From assembly GCF_030463535.1 (NCBI RefSeq), contig NC_132896.1, positions 35,551,843 through 35,615,842 on the forward strand: a DNA stretch of 64,000 nucleotides, read 5' to 3'. Origin of the DNA: Salminus brasiliensis. Taxonomy: Eukaryota > Chordata > Actinopteri > Characiformes > Bryconidae. Below the pieces are notes generated by a model. It had not been told where the DNA came from. It saw nothing but the letters and a program-made list of their open reading frames with translations, and searched no databases. A program made the translations under genes and the position numbers. How positions within the stretch are numbered: the stretch's first letter is position 1; each line of letters opens with the position of its first letter. Positions 12,701 to 21,979 of the stretch are shown piece after piece.

Positions 12701-15700
12701 AGTTAAATAAACTGCTATAAATAAATAAGTAAAAACATGCAGCGTGAGCCAAACTGTGACATACAGAACCAGTTTCAGTATGAGGAACAGAACTGTTTCA
12801 GCACTAATAATAAAATACCTCCTCTCCCAGAAACTCTGAGGTTCTGGATTAAAAGCAGCAAAGCAGAGAAGCGTTAGTATTATCACGCATTAGCTTTCGG
12901 TTTGAGGTGGTTTCGAGGTGGACTGATTAACATCAAACCACTGATGCTGTTTGTGTCCATTCTTGTGTGCTTCAGGTTTCGTTAGAGTGGCCAACAGACC
13001 TGGCGGTCAGTCCACTGGACAACTCTCTGTTTGTTCTGGATGGCAGCGTGGTCCTGCGGATTACGGAGGAGGGTCAAGTGACTGTGGCCGCGGGTCGTCC
13101 TCTACACTGCTCGATGCCTGCCACTGATCAGTCTGTGATGGATGTCCAGTTGGCCACTCACACTCATCTGGAGTCTCCGAGCGCCATCACGGTTTCTTTT
13201 GGTGGAGTTTTACACATCGCCGAGACGGACGAGCGGAAGATGAGCCGGATTCGAAGCGTAGCACCGGGCGGCGAAATCACCCACCTGGCGGGAGTGCCGT
13301 CCGACTGTGACTGCAAAACTGACGTGAACTGCGACTGCTACCTGACCGGTGATGGCTTCGCTAAAGACGCACGGCTTAGTGGTCCGTCTTCTCTAGTGGC
13401 TGGTCCAGATGGAACGCTGTACGTGGCTGACTTAGGAAACATCAGAATCCGAAGCATCAGCACCAACAGACCTCCACTAAACAGCCTGGGACTGTACGAG
13501 GTGGCCTCCACTGCAGAACAGGAGGTCTACATGTTTGATGTTAATGGGACGCATCAGCACACTGTCAGCCTGGTGACCGGGGACTACAGGTACCACACGT
13601 CACCCAAATCAGCACTATCTAGAACACTATTATTATAGAGGACAGAAATTCCCCCTAATCAATGTTCCCTACATTGGAGCACTTTATAGAGCACTATTAT
13701 TATAGGGAACAGAAATTCCCCCTAATCACTGTTCCCTACATTGGAGCACTATATAGAGCACTATTATTATAGGGAACAGAAATTCCCCCTAATCACTGTT
13801 CCCTACATTGGAGCACTATATAGAGCACTATTATTATAGGGAACAGAAATTCCCCCTAATCACTGTTCCCTACATTGGAGCACTATATAGAGCACTATTA
13901 TTATAGAGGACAGAAATGCCCCCTAATCAATGTCCCCTACATTGGAGCACTATATAGAGCACTATTATTTTAGGGAACAGAAATTCCCCCTAATCAATGT
14001 TCCCTACATTGGAGCACTATATAGAGCACTATTATTATAGGGAACAGAAATTCCCCCTAATCACTGTTCCCTACATTGGAGCACTATATAGAGCACTATT
14101 ATTATAGGGAACAGAAATTCCCCCTAATCACTGTTCTCTACATTGGAGCACTATATAGAGCACTATTATTATAGAGGACAGAAATGCCCCCTAATCAATG
14201 TTCCCTACATTGGAGCACTATATAGAGCACTATTATTTTAGGAGACAGAAATGCTCCCTGTTTTTTTTTATTCTTCTTCTTTCCAGTGTTTATAATTTCT
14301 GTTTCCTGTTTCTGATTCCTGACAGGTCCAACTTCAGCTACAGTAATGACGGAGATCTAACTGCTGTGACAGATTGCCATGGTAACACCCTCCGAATCCG
14401 TAGAGATGCAAGTCGGCAGCCGGTGCGGATCGTGGCCCCAGATAATCAGGTGGTGTGGCTAAGCATGGGCTCCAGCGGGGGGCTTAAGTCACTGGGCACC
14501 CAGGGCCGAGACCATGTCCTGCTCACGTACCATGGCAACAGTGGCCTATTGGCCACCAAAAGCACCGCCAACGGCTGGACCACCTTCTACGAGTGAGTTT
14601 GAAGCCTAATTACTGCTTGAGCTGGATGTTATTCTCTTCAGCAGAGAGCTTTTTTATGGCAGGTGTTTCACGTGGTCATTAGTTGTTTATTTCACAAAAC
14701 CGGCGGCGATGTGTAAGACCAGATTGTTATTAAGACGTTATTGATCCCAGTTTAGATTCAATTGCTGCATAGTAGCAGTACAGCCCAGCGTGCCTGTACA
14801 CTACACATGTACAAATGCCCACAAAAATATTTAGACAGTGTGCAGTAGGTAAAAATACTACTGTCTATATCATATTTTTTAAACAGTTAATATTTTATTC
14901 AGACATGCATTTTAAATAAATATAATCTGTAAGTCATTTCTCATATAATAATATTTATTTTGAGAATAGTTACATTTTATTATTTTAATCTGTTTCAAAT
15001 CATGATTAAATCTGTATTTCTGTATTGCAACTCTCACTGTAAATAGATCAATTTCTTTATATTCTTATTTTTTAGGATAACAATAAATACATTGATGGTA
15101 TTTGTAATATTAATACATACAATACATTTATTGATATATTAATAACTCTGGCATTAAAAAATGCTTGTGGAAAATCATACCATACCACTGTGTCCCAGTA
15201 AATATATTGACATATGTTTTGCCGCTAGCTATGACACTGAAGGGAAGCTGACCAACGTGACCTTTCCCACTGGTGTGGTCAGCAGCCTGATCAGTGACGT
15301 GGGATCCATCTCCTCCGTGGAAACAGAAAGTTCAGAACGAGAAGAGCAGGCCACCATCACCGCCAACCAGTCCGCCATTCAGACTGTGCTTACTCTGCAG
15401 CAGGGTTAGCTCTCAGCTCTACACACTGCCACCAAGTTACACCCCTCACATCTGATCTTACACCCAACTGTTGTTTTAAAAGAATTACCTCACATCTCCT
15501 CTGACCTGTTTTGCAGATCAGTTGAAGACCAGCTATGTGGTGGGTTATGACGACTCCCTGTGGGTGCTGCAGGCCAGTGGCCTGAACACACACTTCCAGA
15601 CTGAACCCCACATCCTGTGTGGAGCATCGTCCCCCACGGTGGCCAGAAGAAACATCACCCTGCCAGACGATGCTGGTCAGAATCTGGTAGAGTGGCGCTT

Positions 15701-18700
15701 TAGGAAGGAGCAAGCACGCTCTAAAGTCACAGTATTCGGACGCAAGCTACGAGTAAGTCGTGATCACCAGTGTTATGAAATATCCTATTCTAGTGTATAG
15801 GAGTGTTTATTGAGGTGTTTATAGACTAATATCTCCTATTCTAGTGTATAGAAGTGTTTATTGAGGTGTGTATGGACTAATATCTCCTATTTTAGTGTAT
15901 AGGAGTGTTTATTGAGGTGTGTATGGACTAATATCTCCTATTCTAGTGTATAGGAGTGTTTATTAAGGGGTTTATGGACTAATATCTCCTATTTTAGTGT
16001 ATAGGAGTGTTTATTAAGGGGTTTATGGACTAATATCTCCTATTCTAGTGTATAGGAGTGTTTATTAAGGGGTTTATGGACTAATATCTCCTATTCTAGT
16101 GTATAGGAGTGTTTATTAAGGGGTTTATGGACTAATATCTCCTATTCTAGTGTATAGGAGTGTTTATTGAGGTGTTTATGGACTAATATCTCCTATTCTA
16201 GTGTATAGGAGTGTTTATTGAGGTGTGTATGGACTAATATCTCCTATTCTAGTGTATAGGAGTGTTTATTGAGGTGTGTATAGGCTAATATCTCCTATTC
16301 TAGTGTATAGGAGTGTTTATTGAGGTGTTTATGGACTAATATCTTCTATTCTAGTGTATAGGAGTGTTTATTGAGGTGTGTATGGACTAATATCTCCTAT
16401 TCTAGTGTATAGGAGTGTTTATTGAGGTGTTTATGGACTAATATCTCCTATTCTAGTGTACATGAGTGTTTATTGAGGGGTTTTTGGACTAATATCTCTT
16501 ATTCTAGTGTATAGGAGTGTTTATTGAGGTGTGTATGGACTAATATCTCCTATTCTAGTGTATAGGAGTGTTTATTGAGGTGTATATGGACTAATATCTC
16601 CTATTCTAGTGTATAGGAGTGTTTATTGAGGGGCTTATAGACTAATATCTCCTATTCTAGTGTATAGGAGTGTTTATTGAGGGGCTTATAGACTAATATC
16701 TCCTATTCTAGTGTATAGTAGTGTTTATTGAGGTGTGTATGGACTAATATCTCCTATTCTAGTGTATAGGAGTGTTTATTGAGGGGCTTATAGACTAATA
16801 TCTCCTATTCTAGTGTATAGGAGTGTTTATTGAGGGGCTTATAGACTAATATCTCTTATTCTAGTGTATAGGAGTGTTTATTGAGGGGCTTATAGACTAA
16901 TATCTCCTAGGAGTGTTAATCGATTGACATCTGCTATTCTGCTGCACAGGAGTGTTTGAGTTCTGTATCCCTTTAGCTGAGATTGTGCTGAATCTAAGGA
17001 TGGAGCTAAAATACTTAATGTTACTGTCAAAGACACCAACATAATCATGCAGAATATAAATCAGAAAGGCATTATTGTGTGTCCAGAAAGGGTAATGATT
17101 CATTGCATTAAGGTGCAATTGCTAAATCTATGAAACCAATCGTACGTCTGGAGATAAATTAAGATTTCATGCACTCATTCCTGAATGTCCAATGAAGTTC
17201 AGACTGAATGCTATTAACCTCGCTGTTCATCTTCTCATAAATAATACAAATTGAACATAATGGTTTTGAAACACAGCCAGCAACCAATTTTCTGGTGTCT
17301 GATTTTACAGAAATAAGGCTTCTATTTCCTCTTCTCCACCTGCTCTTACAGGTGAATGGCCGCAACATCCTCTCTGTGGATTATGACCGAACTCTAAGGA
17401 CAGAGCGTATCTATGACGACCATCGCAAGTTCTTGCTGAAGATTGGATATGACCCAGCTGGTCAGCCTGCCCTGTGGATGCCAAGCAGCAAGCTGCTACC
17501 GGTCAACCTTACCCGCAGGAGCAATGGGCAACTGAGCGCCATCCAGTGGGGAGCAGTTTCCGAGCGGCTAGAGCACGATGAGCAGGGTCGCGTGCGCTCC
17601 AGGGTGTTTCCCGATGGGAAAACTTGGAGCTACACTTACCTGGAGAAGGTTAGAAATCTTGAACCCTTGTCAGTGTAAATCAACTGTTCTTTCACCTTAT
17701 GGCTTTTTATTTGTTTTATTTGATATATTGTTGTCAAATAACATTTAATAACATTTATTAGTTGTACTTTCTTAATCCGTAATGTAGTATTTTGGAATTT
17801 TATACCAAATCAAAACTCTATAATACCATGTTTCTGTTCTTGTCCCAGTCCATGGTGCTTATCCTGGCCAGTCAGCGTCAGTACACCTTTGAATACTCTG
17901 AAGGCGGGCTTTCTGCGGTCACCATGCCCAGTTTGGCCCGTTATACCATGGAGACGGTCCGCTCAGTAACCTACTACCGCAACCTTTACCATCCACCTGA
18001 AAGCAATGCATCTTTTGCTGTAGATTACAGTGAGGATGGCAGGCTAATCCGAGTTCTACAGACCGGCACAGGGCGGAGGGTGCTTTACCGCTACCGCTGG
18101 CACAACAAACTGGCAGAAGTCTTGTACGATAGCACTCGGGTCAGCTTCACCTACGACGAGACGGCCGGAGTGCTAAAGACAGTCAACCTGCAGAGTGAAG
18201 GTTTCATCTGCACCATCAGGTACAGGCAGCTGGGCCCCCTAGTGGACAGGCAGATATATCGCTTCAGTGAGGATGGCATGGTCAGTGCCCGCTTTGACTA
18301 TGCCTACGATGGAAGTTTGCGAGTCACCAGCATCCAGGGTGTCATCAATGAGACACCGCTTCCGATTGACCTCTATCAGTACGATGACATCTCAGGTAAA
18401 GTGGAACAGTTTGGCAAGTTCGGAGTCATCTACTACGACATCAACCAGATCATATCAACTTCGGTTATGACATACACCAAGCATTTTGACGGGCACGGAC
18501 GGATCCGGGAAATCCAGTATGAGCTTTTTCGCACCTTGCTCTTCTGGACTGCGGTGCAGTACGACGACATGGGCAGGGTAACTTCGAGAGAGATGAAAAT
18601 CGGCCCGTTCGCCAATGCCACCAAGTACGGCTATGAGTATGACGTGGATGGCCAGCTTCAGGCCGTCTACCTGAACGATAAGATGACCTGGCGCTACAGC

Positions 18701-21254
18701 TATGACTTGAATGGAAACATCCACCTGCTAAGTCCGGCTAGCAATGCCCGGATCCTTCCCTTGCGCTACGATTTGCGGGACCGCATCACCAGACTGGGCG
18801 ACCTTCAGTACGAAATAGACGAAGATGGCTTTCTGCGACAGCGAGGAGCCGAGGTCTTCCAGTACAACTCCAACGGACAACTTGAGCGAGTCTACAGCAA
18901 AGCGAGCGGCTGGACTGTCCAGCACCGCTACGATGGCTTAGGAAGGAGGGTTTCCACCAAGTCCAGCCTTGGTCAGCACTTGCAGTTCTTCTATGCGGAT
19001 CTAAGCTACCCGAGCAGGATAACTCACGTCTATAACCACTCGAGCTCGGACATCACGTCTCTGTACTATGACTTGCAAGGGCATCTGTTTGCAATGGAGA
19101 TTAGCAGTGGAGCCGAGTTCTACATAGCTTGCGATAACACAGGAACCCCTTTGTCCGTTTTTGGTAGTGATGGAGCTCTGTTGAAGCAGGTTCATTACAC
19201 CGCCTATGGGGAAATCTACTCAGACTCTAACCCTGATCTTCAGCTGGTCCTGGGCTTCCAGGGAGGGCTCTTTGACCCGCTATCCAAGCTGATTCATTTT
19301 GGGACGCGGGATTATGACATTATGTCAGGTCGCTGGACTGCTCCTGATGTTACAGTGTGGGAGAGGATGAACAAAGACCCCGCCCCCTTCAATCTCTACA
19401 TATTCCGCAATAATGACCCCATCAGCAAAGTGCAGGATGTGAGAGAGTACATCACAGGTAAGCTAACTGATGCCGCCTTCCTTTCTGTCTGCATGTACTT
19501 AAACTGTTCTTTAGAGGTGTAGCATAAACCAGCTTTTGGGCCAAAGGAGTTTCAATCTGTGCATTTAACAATAGTTTAGGAATAAAAACTGCCAAATCAT
19601 CATCTAGCAAAATCTATTCTTCATTGCAAGGAAGACACTTTGATGAAGATGATGTTGAAGATCGATATACGCAAAGCAGGAGATGTTGTTTCTTGGTTGC
19701 TGAGGTTGGAATTATAGTTGGAGCACACTCTATATATCCAAATGTTTGTGGACACCCTTTCTAATGAATGCATGTACCAATGCACACACAAACACAGCCT
19801 GCCAAGTCCTTGTAGAGAAGTTCTGCCAATAGAATAGGACTTGCTAAAGTAGATAAACTCCAGCATTGAGCTATGGAGCAGTGGAAGAACTGTGTTCTCT
19901 GGAATGATGGTGGTGGAGCTCCATCCAGTACTTTTTGTTTTTGATCTCAGAAGAAACCCAAAGTGAATGGGTGGTAATGTTAAGTTTACTGAATGCTAGT
20001 TTTCTAAATTTCTGACATTGTGTTTTTTACAGATGTGAACAGCTGGCTGGTTACATTTGGGTTCCATCTCCACAACAGCATTCCTGGTTTCCCCGTGCCA
20101 AACTCTGGAATGACACAAGCTTCTTATGAACTGACCAAGAGTGACGTCTGGTATGATCTGCCGGTACGTCATTCAGTAGGTTTTGGTGCTAAATGCTATG
20201 AAATTACAGCAGAGTCTACAGATACAGATCAGTTATTATACATTGATGTTAATTGCACTGGGATGTATGTACACAGGTCCACCAGAAAGTGGCTAAAGTG
20301 TGGATTTCTTCTTCCGTTTAAGAGAATAGATGAAAGGTTCTGAATTCAGACCTTCAGCAGAATGTCTGTTTGTTTCAGAGAGTCAGACATGAAATATTAA
20401 TGTAGGAAGAGCGGTTTCTGCAAGCACATGAAGGACCTGGTGGGGGTTAATCCTTTGAGCTACCTCATGATTGGGCACTGACCTAAAATGTTCTTTTTTA
20501 GGTCAGCTTTGCAATCCAGCAGCAGGTCGTCCGACAGGCCAAAGCGTTTCTGGCTTTTGAACGGATGCCACCGGCCCACTTGAGCCAGACCTGGAGGTTG
20601 GACAAACCGTGGCTGTGGTTCGCCTCCAGCGATTCCCTGATTGGCCGGGGAGTGATGCTCGCTCTCTACAGAGGAACCGTGGTCACCCGGGCCCTCAGCA
20701 TAGCCAACGAAGACTGCGTCAAAGTGGCTAACATCCTCAACGGCGCCCTCCACCTGAAAGACTTGCACTTTATTTTAGACGGCCGGGATACACACTACTT
20801 TGTTAAAACAGGAGCGCCCGAAGCGGACCTGGCAGCTCTGCGGCTTACGACAGGTCAGAAGGAGCTGGAGAACGGCGTGAATGTGAGCGTGTCCCAGTCC
20901 ACAGCCGTGTTAGCGGGCCGGACGCGGCGTTTTGCGGACGTAGAGCTGCGACGAGGGTCTCTAGCACTACACATACGCTATGGAGCCTCCCTGGATGAGG
21001 AGCGTGTGCGTGTGCTGGAGTTAGCACGCCAGAGGGCACTGGCGGGCGCTTGGGCTCGGGAGCTGCAGCGCGTGAAGGACGGAGAGGTGGGCATTAGGCT
21101 GTGGACAGAGGGTGAAAAAAGGCAGCTGCTCAGCGGAGGACGGGTTCAGGGATACGATGGATATTACGTTCTCTCGGTGGAACAGTACCCCGAGCTGGCC
21201 GACAGCGTGAACAACATTCATTTCCTTCGACAGAACGAGATCGGGAAGAGATAG
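3754..21254 (+). CDS. tenm3: Teneurin-3-like adhesion receptor, C-terminal part (multi-exon)
   Basis: Exons, joined: 3754-4003, optional microexon 4829-4849, 6732-6964, 10328-10482, 12976-13589, 14326-14592, 15229-15404, 15517-15752, 17352-17648, 17849-19457, 20033-20163, 20502-21254. All junctions are GT-AG and the phases agree, giving 1,572 residues without the microexon. Teneurins are large type II membrane proteins that act at synapses by trans-dimerisation and by binding latrophilins. What is present is the extracellular NHL propeller, the YD-repeat shell, the Rhs-type core and the Tox-GHH/TCAP end; the cytoplasmic, EGF and Ig-like parts must lie upstream. Paralogue choice rests on the ending ([26 protein letters not shown]), on IPGFPVP, on NKDFRHS in the microexon and on [14 protein letters not shown], which fit teneurin-3 better than teneurins 1, 2 or 4 as I remember them. 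Several NHL stretches are quite diverged, so a second fish copy is possible. The family is certain; the paralogue is likely. Confidence 0.88.
4012..4432 (+). repeat. Degenerate (GATG/GGAT)n microsatellite
   Basis: A tetranucleotide array starting just after the tenm3 donor at 4004, purest at 4332-4368 and 4400-4424. Its - strand gives Ser-Ile-His-Pro repeat frames that are artefacts. Confidence 0.9.
4829..4849 (+). CDS. tenm3: tenm3 21-base microexon (NKDFRH splice insert)
   Basis: Acceptor cataaag and donor gtaagt frame exactly 21 bases. Entering in phase 2, it turns the serine codon at the flanking junction into R-N-K-D-F-R-H-S and keeps the frame. This equals the known seven-residue alternatively spliced insert in the teneurin beta-propeller, which changes latrophilin binding and homophilic recognition. 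The acceptor pyrimidine tract (tattcttccatttactg) is modest, as expected for a regulated microexon. Confidence 0.85.
5135..5472. mobile_element. Diverged copy of recurrent MITE family
   Basis: Shares with the copies at 7250, 24432, 39645, 51743 and 55845 the blocks 'gaaatcaagggtatta', 'attgctgtgaggac', 'gtgaggtcagg', 'tggatggagctcc', 'tatacccctctagccca' and a terminal ggatgtctggatactttt. Lies in tenm3 intron sequence. Confidence 0.6.
6417..6545 (+). repeat. 32-base tandem repeat, about 4 copies
   Basis: Unit contains gcaaccaatcacaattctgc, period 32 (for example 6421 and 6453). Intronic in tenm3. Confidence 0.85.
6732..6964 (+). CDS. tenm3: tenm3 exon: NHL propeller
   Basis: Preceded by a (CT)n tract and cctgcag; donor gtacag. 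Encodes [20 protein letters not shown], then [33 protein letters not shown] and ends in GPK with a split glycine codon (phase 1). The frame continues from the previous exon with or without the microexon. Confidence 0.93.
7250..7705. mobile_element. MITE family copy
   Basis: Starts tgtgaacaaaagtatttgga at the inverted-repeat end and runs through the shared blocks (ggatgatgatcacc, ctccaccatcattccagaga, tgctggggggctttatac) to tgcacatctgtgtcagcaat. The far end is lost. The 100-residue open frame inside has no family resemblance. Confidence 0.7.
7706..10327. other. tenm3 intron, nothing recognised
   Basis: AT-rich intronic sequence with no exon and no clear repeat family that I can name. Short (CA)n at 9920-9937. 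Confidence 0.5.
10328..10482 (+). CDS. tenm3: tenm3 exon: NHL propeller
   Basis: Acceptor tttacag and donor gtagaa. Encodes [20 protein letters not shown], then [16 protein letters not shown] and [10 protein letters not shown], ending in phase 0. A 51-base minisatellite array starts about 20 bases after the donor. Confidence 0.93.
10503..11420 (+). repeat. 51-base minisatellite array A (about 18 copies)
   Basis: Period 51 (some copies 49), unit containing cctcaataaacactcctata and ggagatattagtccata. It carries an internal inverted repeat ctcctat...ataggag. Begins about 20 bases after the tenm3 donor at 10483. The same family recurs inverted at 15772 and 54570. Confidence 0.95.
11421..12975. 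other. tenm3 intron remainder, nothing recognised
   Basis: No exon, RNA gene or clear repeat found; AT-rich. The open frames on the - strand show no coding features. Confidence 0.5.
12976..13589 (+). CDS. tenm3: tenm3 exon: remainder of NHL propeller
   Basis: Acceptor gcttcag and donor gtacca. Encodes [28 protein letters not shown], the cysteine-rich loop [12 protein letters not shown], and the NHL motif [18 protein letters not shown], then [19 protein letters not shown], where the YD shell begins. The middle ([19 protein letters not shown]) is more diverged from mammalian teneurin-3 than the flanks. Confidence 0.93.
13612..14250 (+). repeat. 67-base minisatellite (about 9.5 copies)
   Basis: Period 67, for example ggagcac starts at 13676, 13743 and 13810. 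Unit holds tatagagcactattattata and attccccctaatca. Starts about 22 bases after the tenm3 donor at 13590 and fills most of that intron. Confidence 0.95.
14326..14592 (+). CDS. tenm3: tenm3 exon: start of YD shell
   Basis: Acceptor cctgacag and donor gtgagt after a split Asp codon. Encodes [20 protein letters not shown], then [28 protein letters not shown] and NGWTTFYE/D. The open frame running upstream of 14326 is intron with minisatellite sequence and is not coding. Confidence 0.93.
14593..15228. other. tenm3 intron, nothing recognised
   Basis: Very AT-rich from about 14860; no repeat family or RNA gene seen. Confidence 0.5.
15229..15404 (+). CDS. tenm3: tenm3 exon: YD shell
   Basis: Acceptor gccgctag and donor gttagc. 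The first complete codons read [20 protein letters not shown], a typical YD repeat, followed by [20 protein letters not shown]. It ends in phase 1 with a split Asp codon. The acceptor lacks a strong pyrimidine tract. Confidence 0.92.
15517..15752 (+). CDS. tenm3: tenm3 exon: YD shell
   Basis: Acceptor ttttgcag and donor gtaagt. Encodes [29 protein letters not shown], then [17 protein letters not shown] and VFGRKLR in phase 0. A minisatellite array begins about 25 bases past the donor. Confidence 0.93.
15772..16912 (-). repeat. 51-base minisatellite array B (about 22 copies, inverted)
   Basis: Reverse complement of array A: unit tcctattctagtgtataggag followed by a 30-base variable part (tgtttattgaggtgt...). 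Variants ttattaaggggttta and ttgaggggcttata cluster in sub-blocks, showing block-wise homogenisation. Begins about 20 bases after the tenm3 donor at 15753. Confidence 0.95.
16913..17351. other. tenm3 intron end, nothing recognised
   Basis: No repeat or RNA gene seen between the array and the acceptor at 17351. Confidence 0.5.
17352..17648 (+). CDS. tenm3: tenm3 exon: YD shell
   Basis: Acceptor cttacag and donor gttaga, 99 whole codons. Encodes [54 protein letters not shown] and [14 protein letters not shown]. Confidence 0.93.
17849..19457 (+). CDS. tenm3: tenm3 largest exon: YD repeats and Rhs-associated core
   Basis: Acceptor tgtcccag; starts [20 protein letters not shown] and runs 536 codons to donor gtaagc after a split Asp codon. 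It holds many YD repeats ([61 protein letters not shown]) that form the barrel-like shell. The Rhs-core signature [14 protein letters not shown] lies near 19305-19350, followed by [15 protein letters not shown]. Frame upstream of 17849 is intron. Confidence 0.95.
19733..19950. mobile_element. Truncated MITE family copy
   Basis: Starts tatatatccaaatgtttgtg and gacacc, then the shared blocks gcacacacaaacacagcctg, agtccttgtagagaag, ccaatagaataggact and ggaatgatggtggtggagct. Shorter than other copies through internal loss. Confidence 0.65.
20033..20163 (+). CDS. tenm3: tenm3 exon: post-Rhs linker
   Basis: Acceptor ttttttacag and donor gtacgt. Encodes [20 protein letters not shown], then [19 protein letters not shown] and WYDLP, phase 0. 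IPGFPVP is a teneurin-3 feature. Confidence 0.93.
20502..21254 (+). CDS. tenm3: tenm3 terminal exon: Tox-GHH and TCAP region
   Basis: Acceptor tctttttttag; 250 codons plus TAG at 21252-21254. Contains [66 protein letters not shown] and GVNVSVSQS with [10 protein letters not shown]. It ends in the about 40-residue C-terminal peptide ([20 protein letters not shown] onward). This is the nuclease-like fold inherited from bacterial polymorphic toxins; in animals it is a receptor domain. Confidence 0.95.
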   Translation, partial: VSFAIQQQVVRQAKAFLAFERMPPAHLSQTWRLDKPWLWFASSDSLIGRGVMLALYRGTVVTRALSIANEDCVKVANILNGALHLKDLHFILDGRDTHYFVKTGAPEADLAALRLTTGQKELENGVNVSVSQSTAVLAGRTRRFADVELRRGSLALHIRYGASLDEERVRVLELARQRALAGAWARELQRVKDGEVGIRLWTEGEKRQLLSGGRVQGYDGYYVLSVEQYPELADSVNNIHFLRQNEIGKR

Positions 21255-21343
21255 CAGAAGAAAGACCTGGAGATTACCAGTAAAGGAAGTGTCTTATTTA
21301 AAGACAACTCGTAGTATTAATTGGGAGCAGGTGGCAAAGGAAG

Positions 21344-21416
<73 letters not shown>

Positions 21417-21421
21417 GTGTG

Positions 21422-21459
<38 letters not shown>
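21344..21459 (+). repeat. (AT)n microsatellite in tenm3 3' UTR
   Basis: Two long AT runs (21344-21409 and 21430-21459) separated by a short TG-rich patch, about 90 bases after the stop codon. A transcript could fold into a long AU hairpin here. Confidence 0.95.
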
Positions 21460-21461
<2 letters not shown>

Positions 21462-21463
21462 GA

Positions 21464-21469
21464 AATAAA
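21464..21469 (+). terminator. Candidate polyadenylation signal of tenm3
   Basis: AATAAA 210 bases after the stop codon, just after the dinucleotide repeat of the 3' UTR. A second AATAAA pair stands at about 22250-22266, so a longer 3' UTR is equally possible. Confidence 0.4.
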
Positions 21470-21947
21470 TATGTAAAAAAAAGTTAAAACAACGCTGTGC
21501 GTTGTGGAATGTTAGTGTGATAAAACCTATTTAAAATTTAAAGCCTTATCAAGGCCAATACTGTGGAGCACAATGATGAATTGTGAACTCTCTCGGAGTC
21601 TAAGAACAGGCCAGGATTCTAAAAATGTTAATACATTTATCTGACTATTTATTAAATATTCATTTTATCAAGCACCCTTAAAATATCTGCTGAAAGAGAT
21701 GAATAATTTAATAGATCTGAGAAAAAGAAAATGTTTACATATGCATACCTCTGCACCACTGGAAAAAATACCACAGAAGAAGTTATGAAGTCTTGTTATC
21801 ATATTTATTTATCAGTTTCTATCAGTGTTTTTCTTTATTGTCATTTCTCCCCCTTAGTAGTCTCAGTGTTACCGTACTGTGTAAAGTGTAAATGTGATCA
21901 TTTTACTGGGGTTTGTTTGGCCCCTGAGAGGAAACATTTTTGTTTTT

Positions 21948-21979
<32 letters not shown>

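Noticed and set aside
14198-14325. Upstream extension of the open frame at 14198
   Set aside because: The first 40-odd codons are minisatellite and intron; a clear acceptor at 14325 marks the true exon start.
10503-16912. CRISPR-like look of regular repeats
   Set aside because: Units are tandem with no unique spacers, in introns of a vertebrate gene; they are minisatellites.
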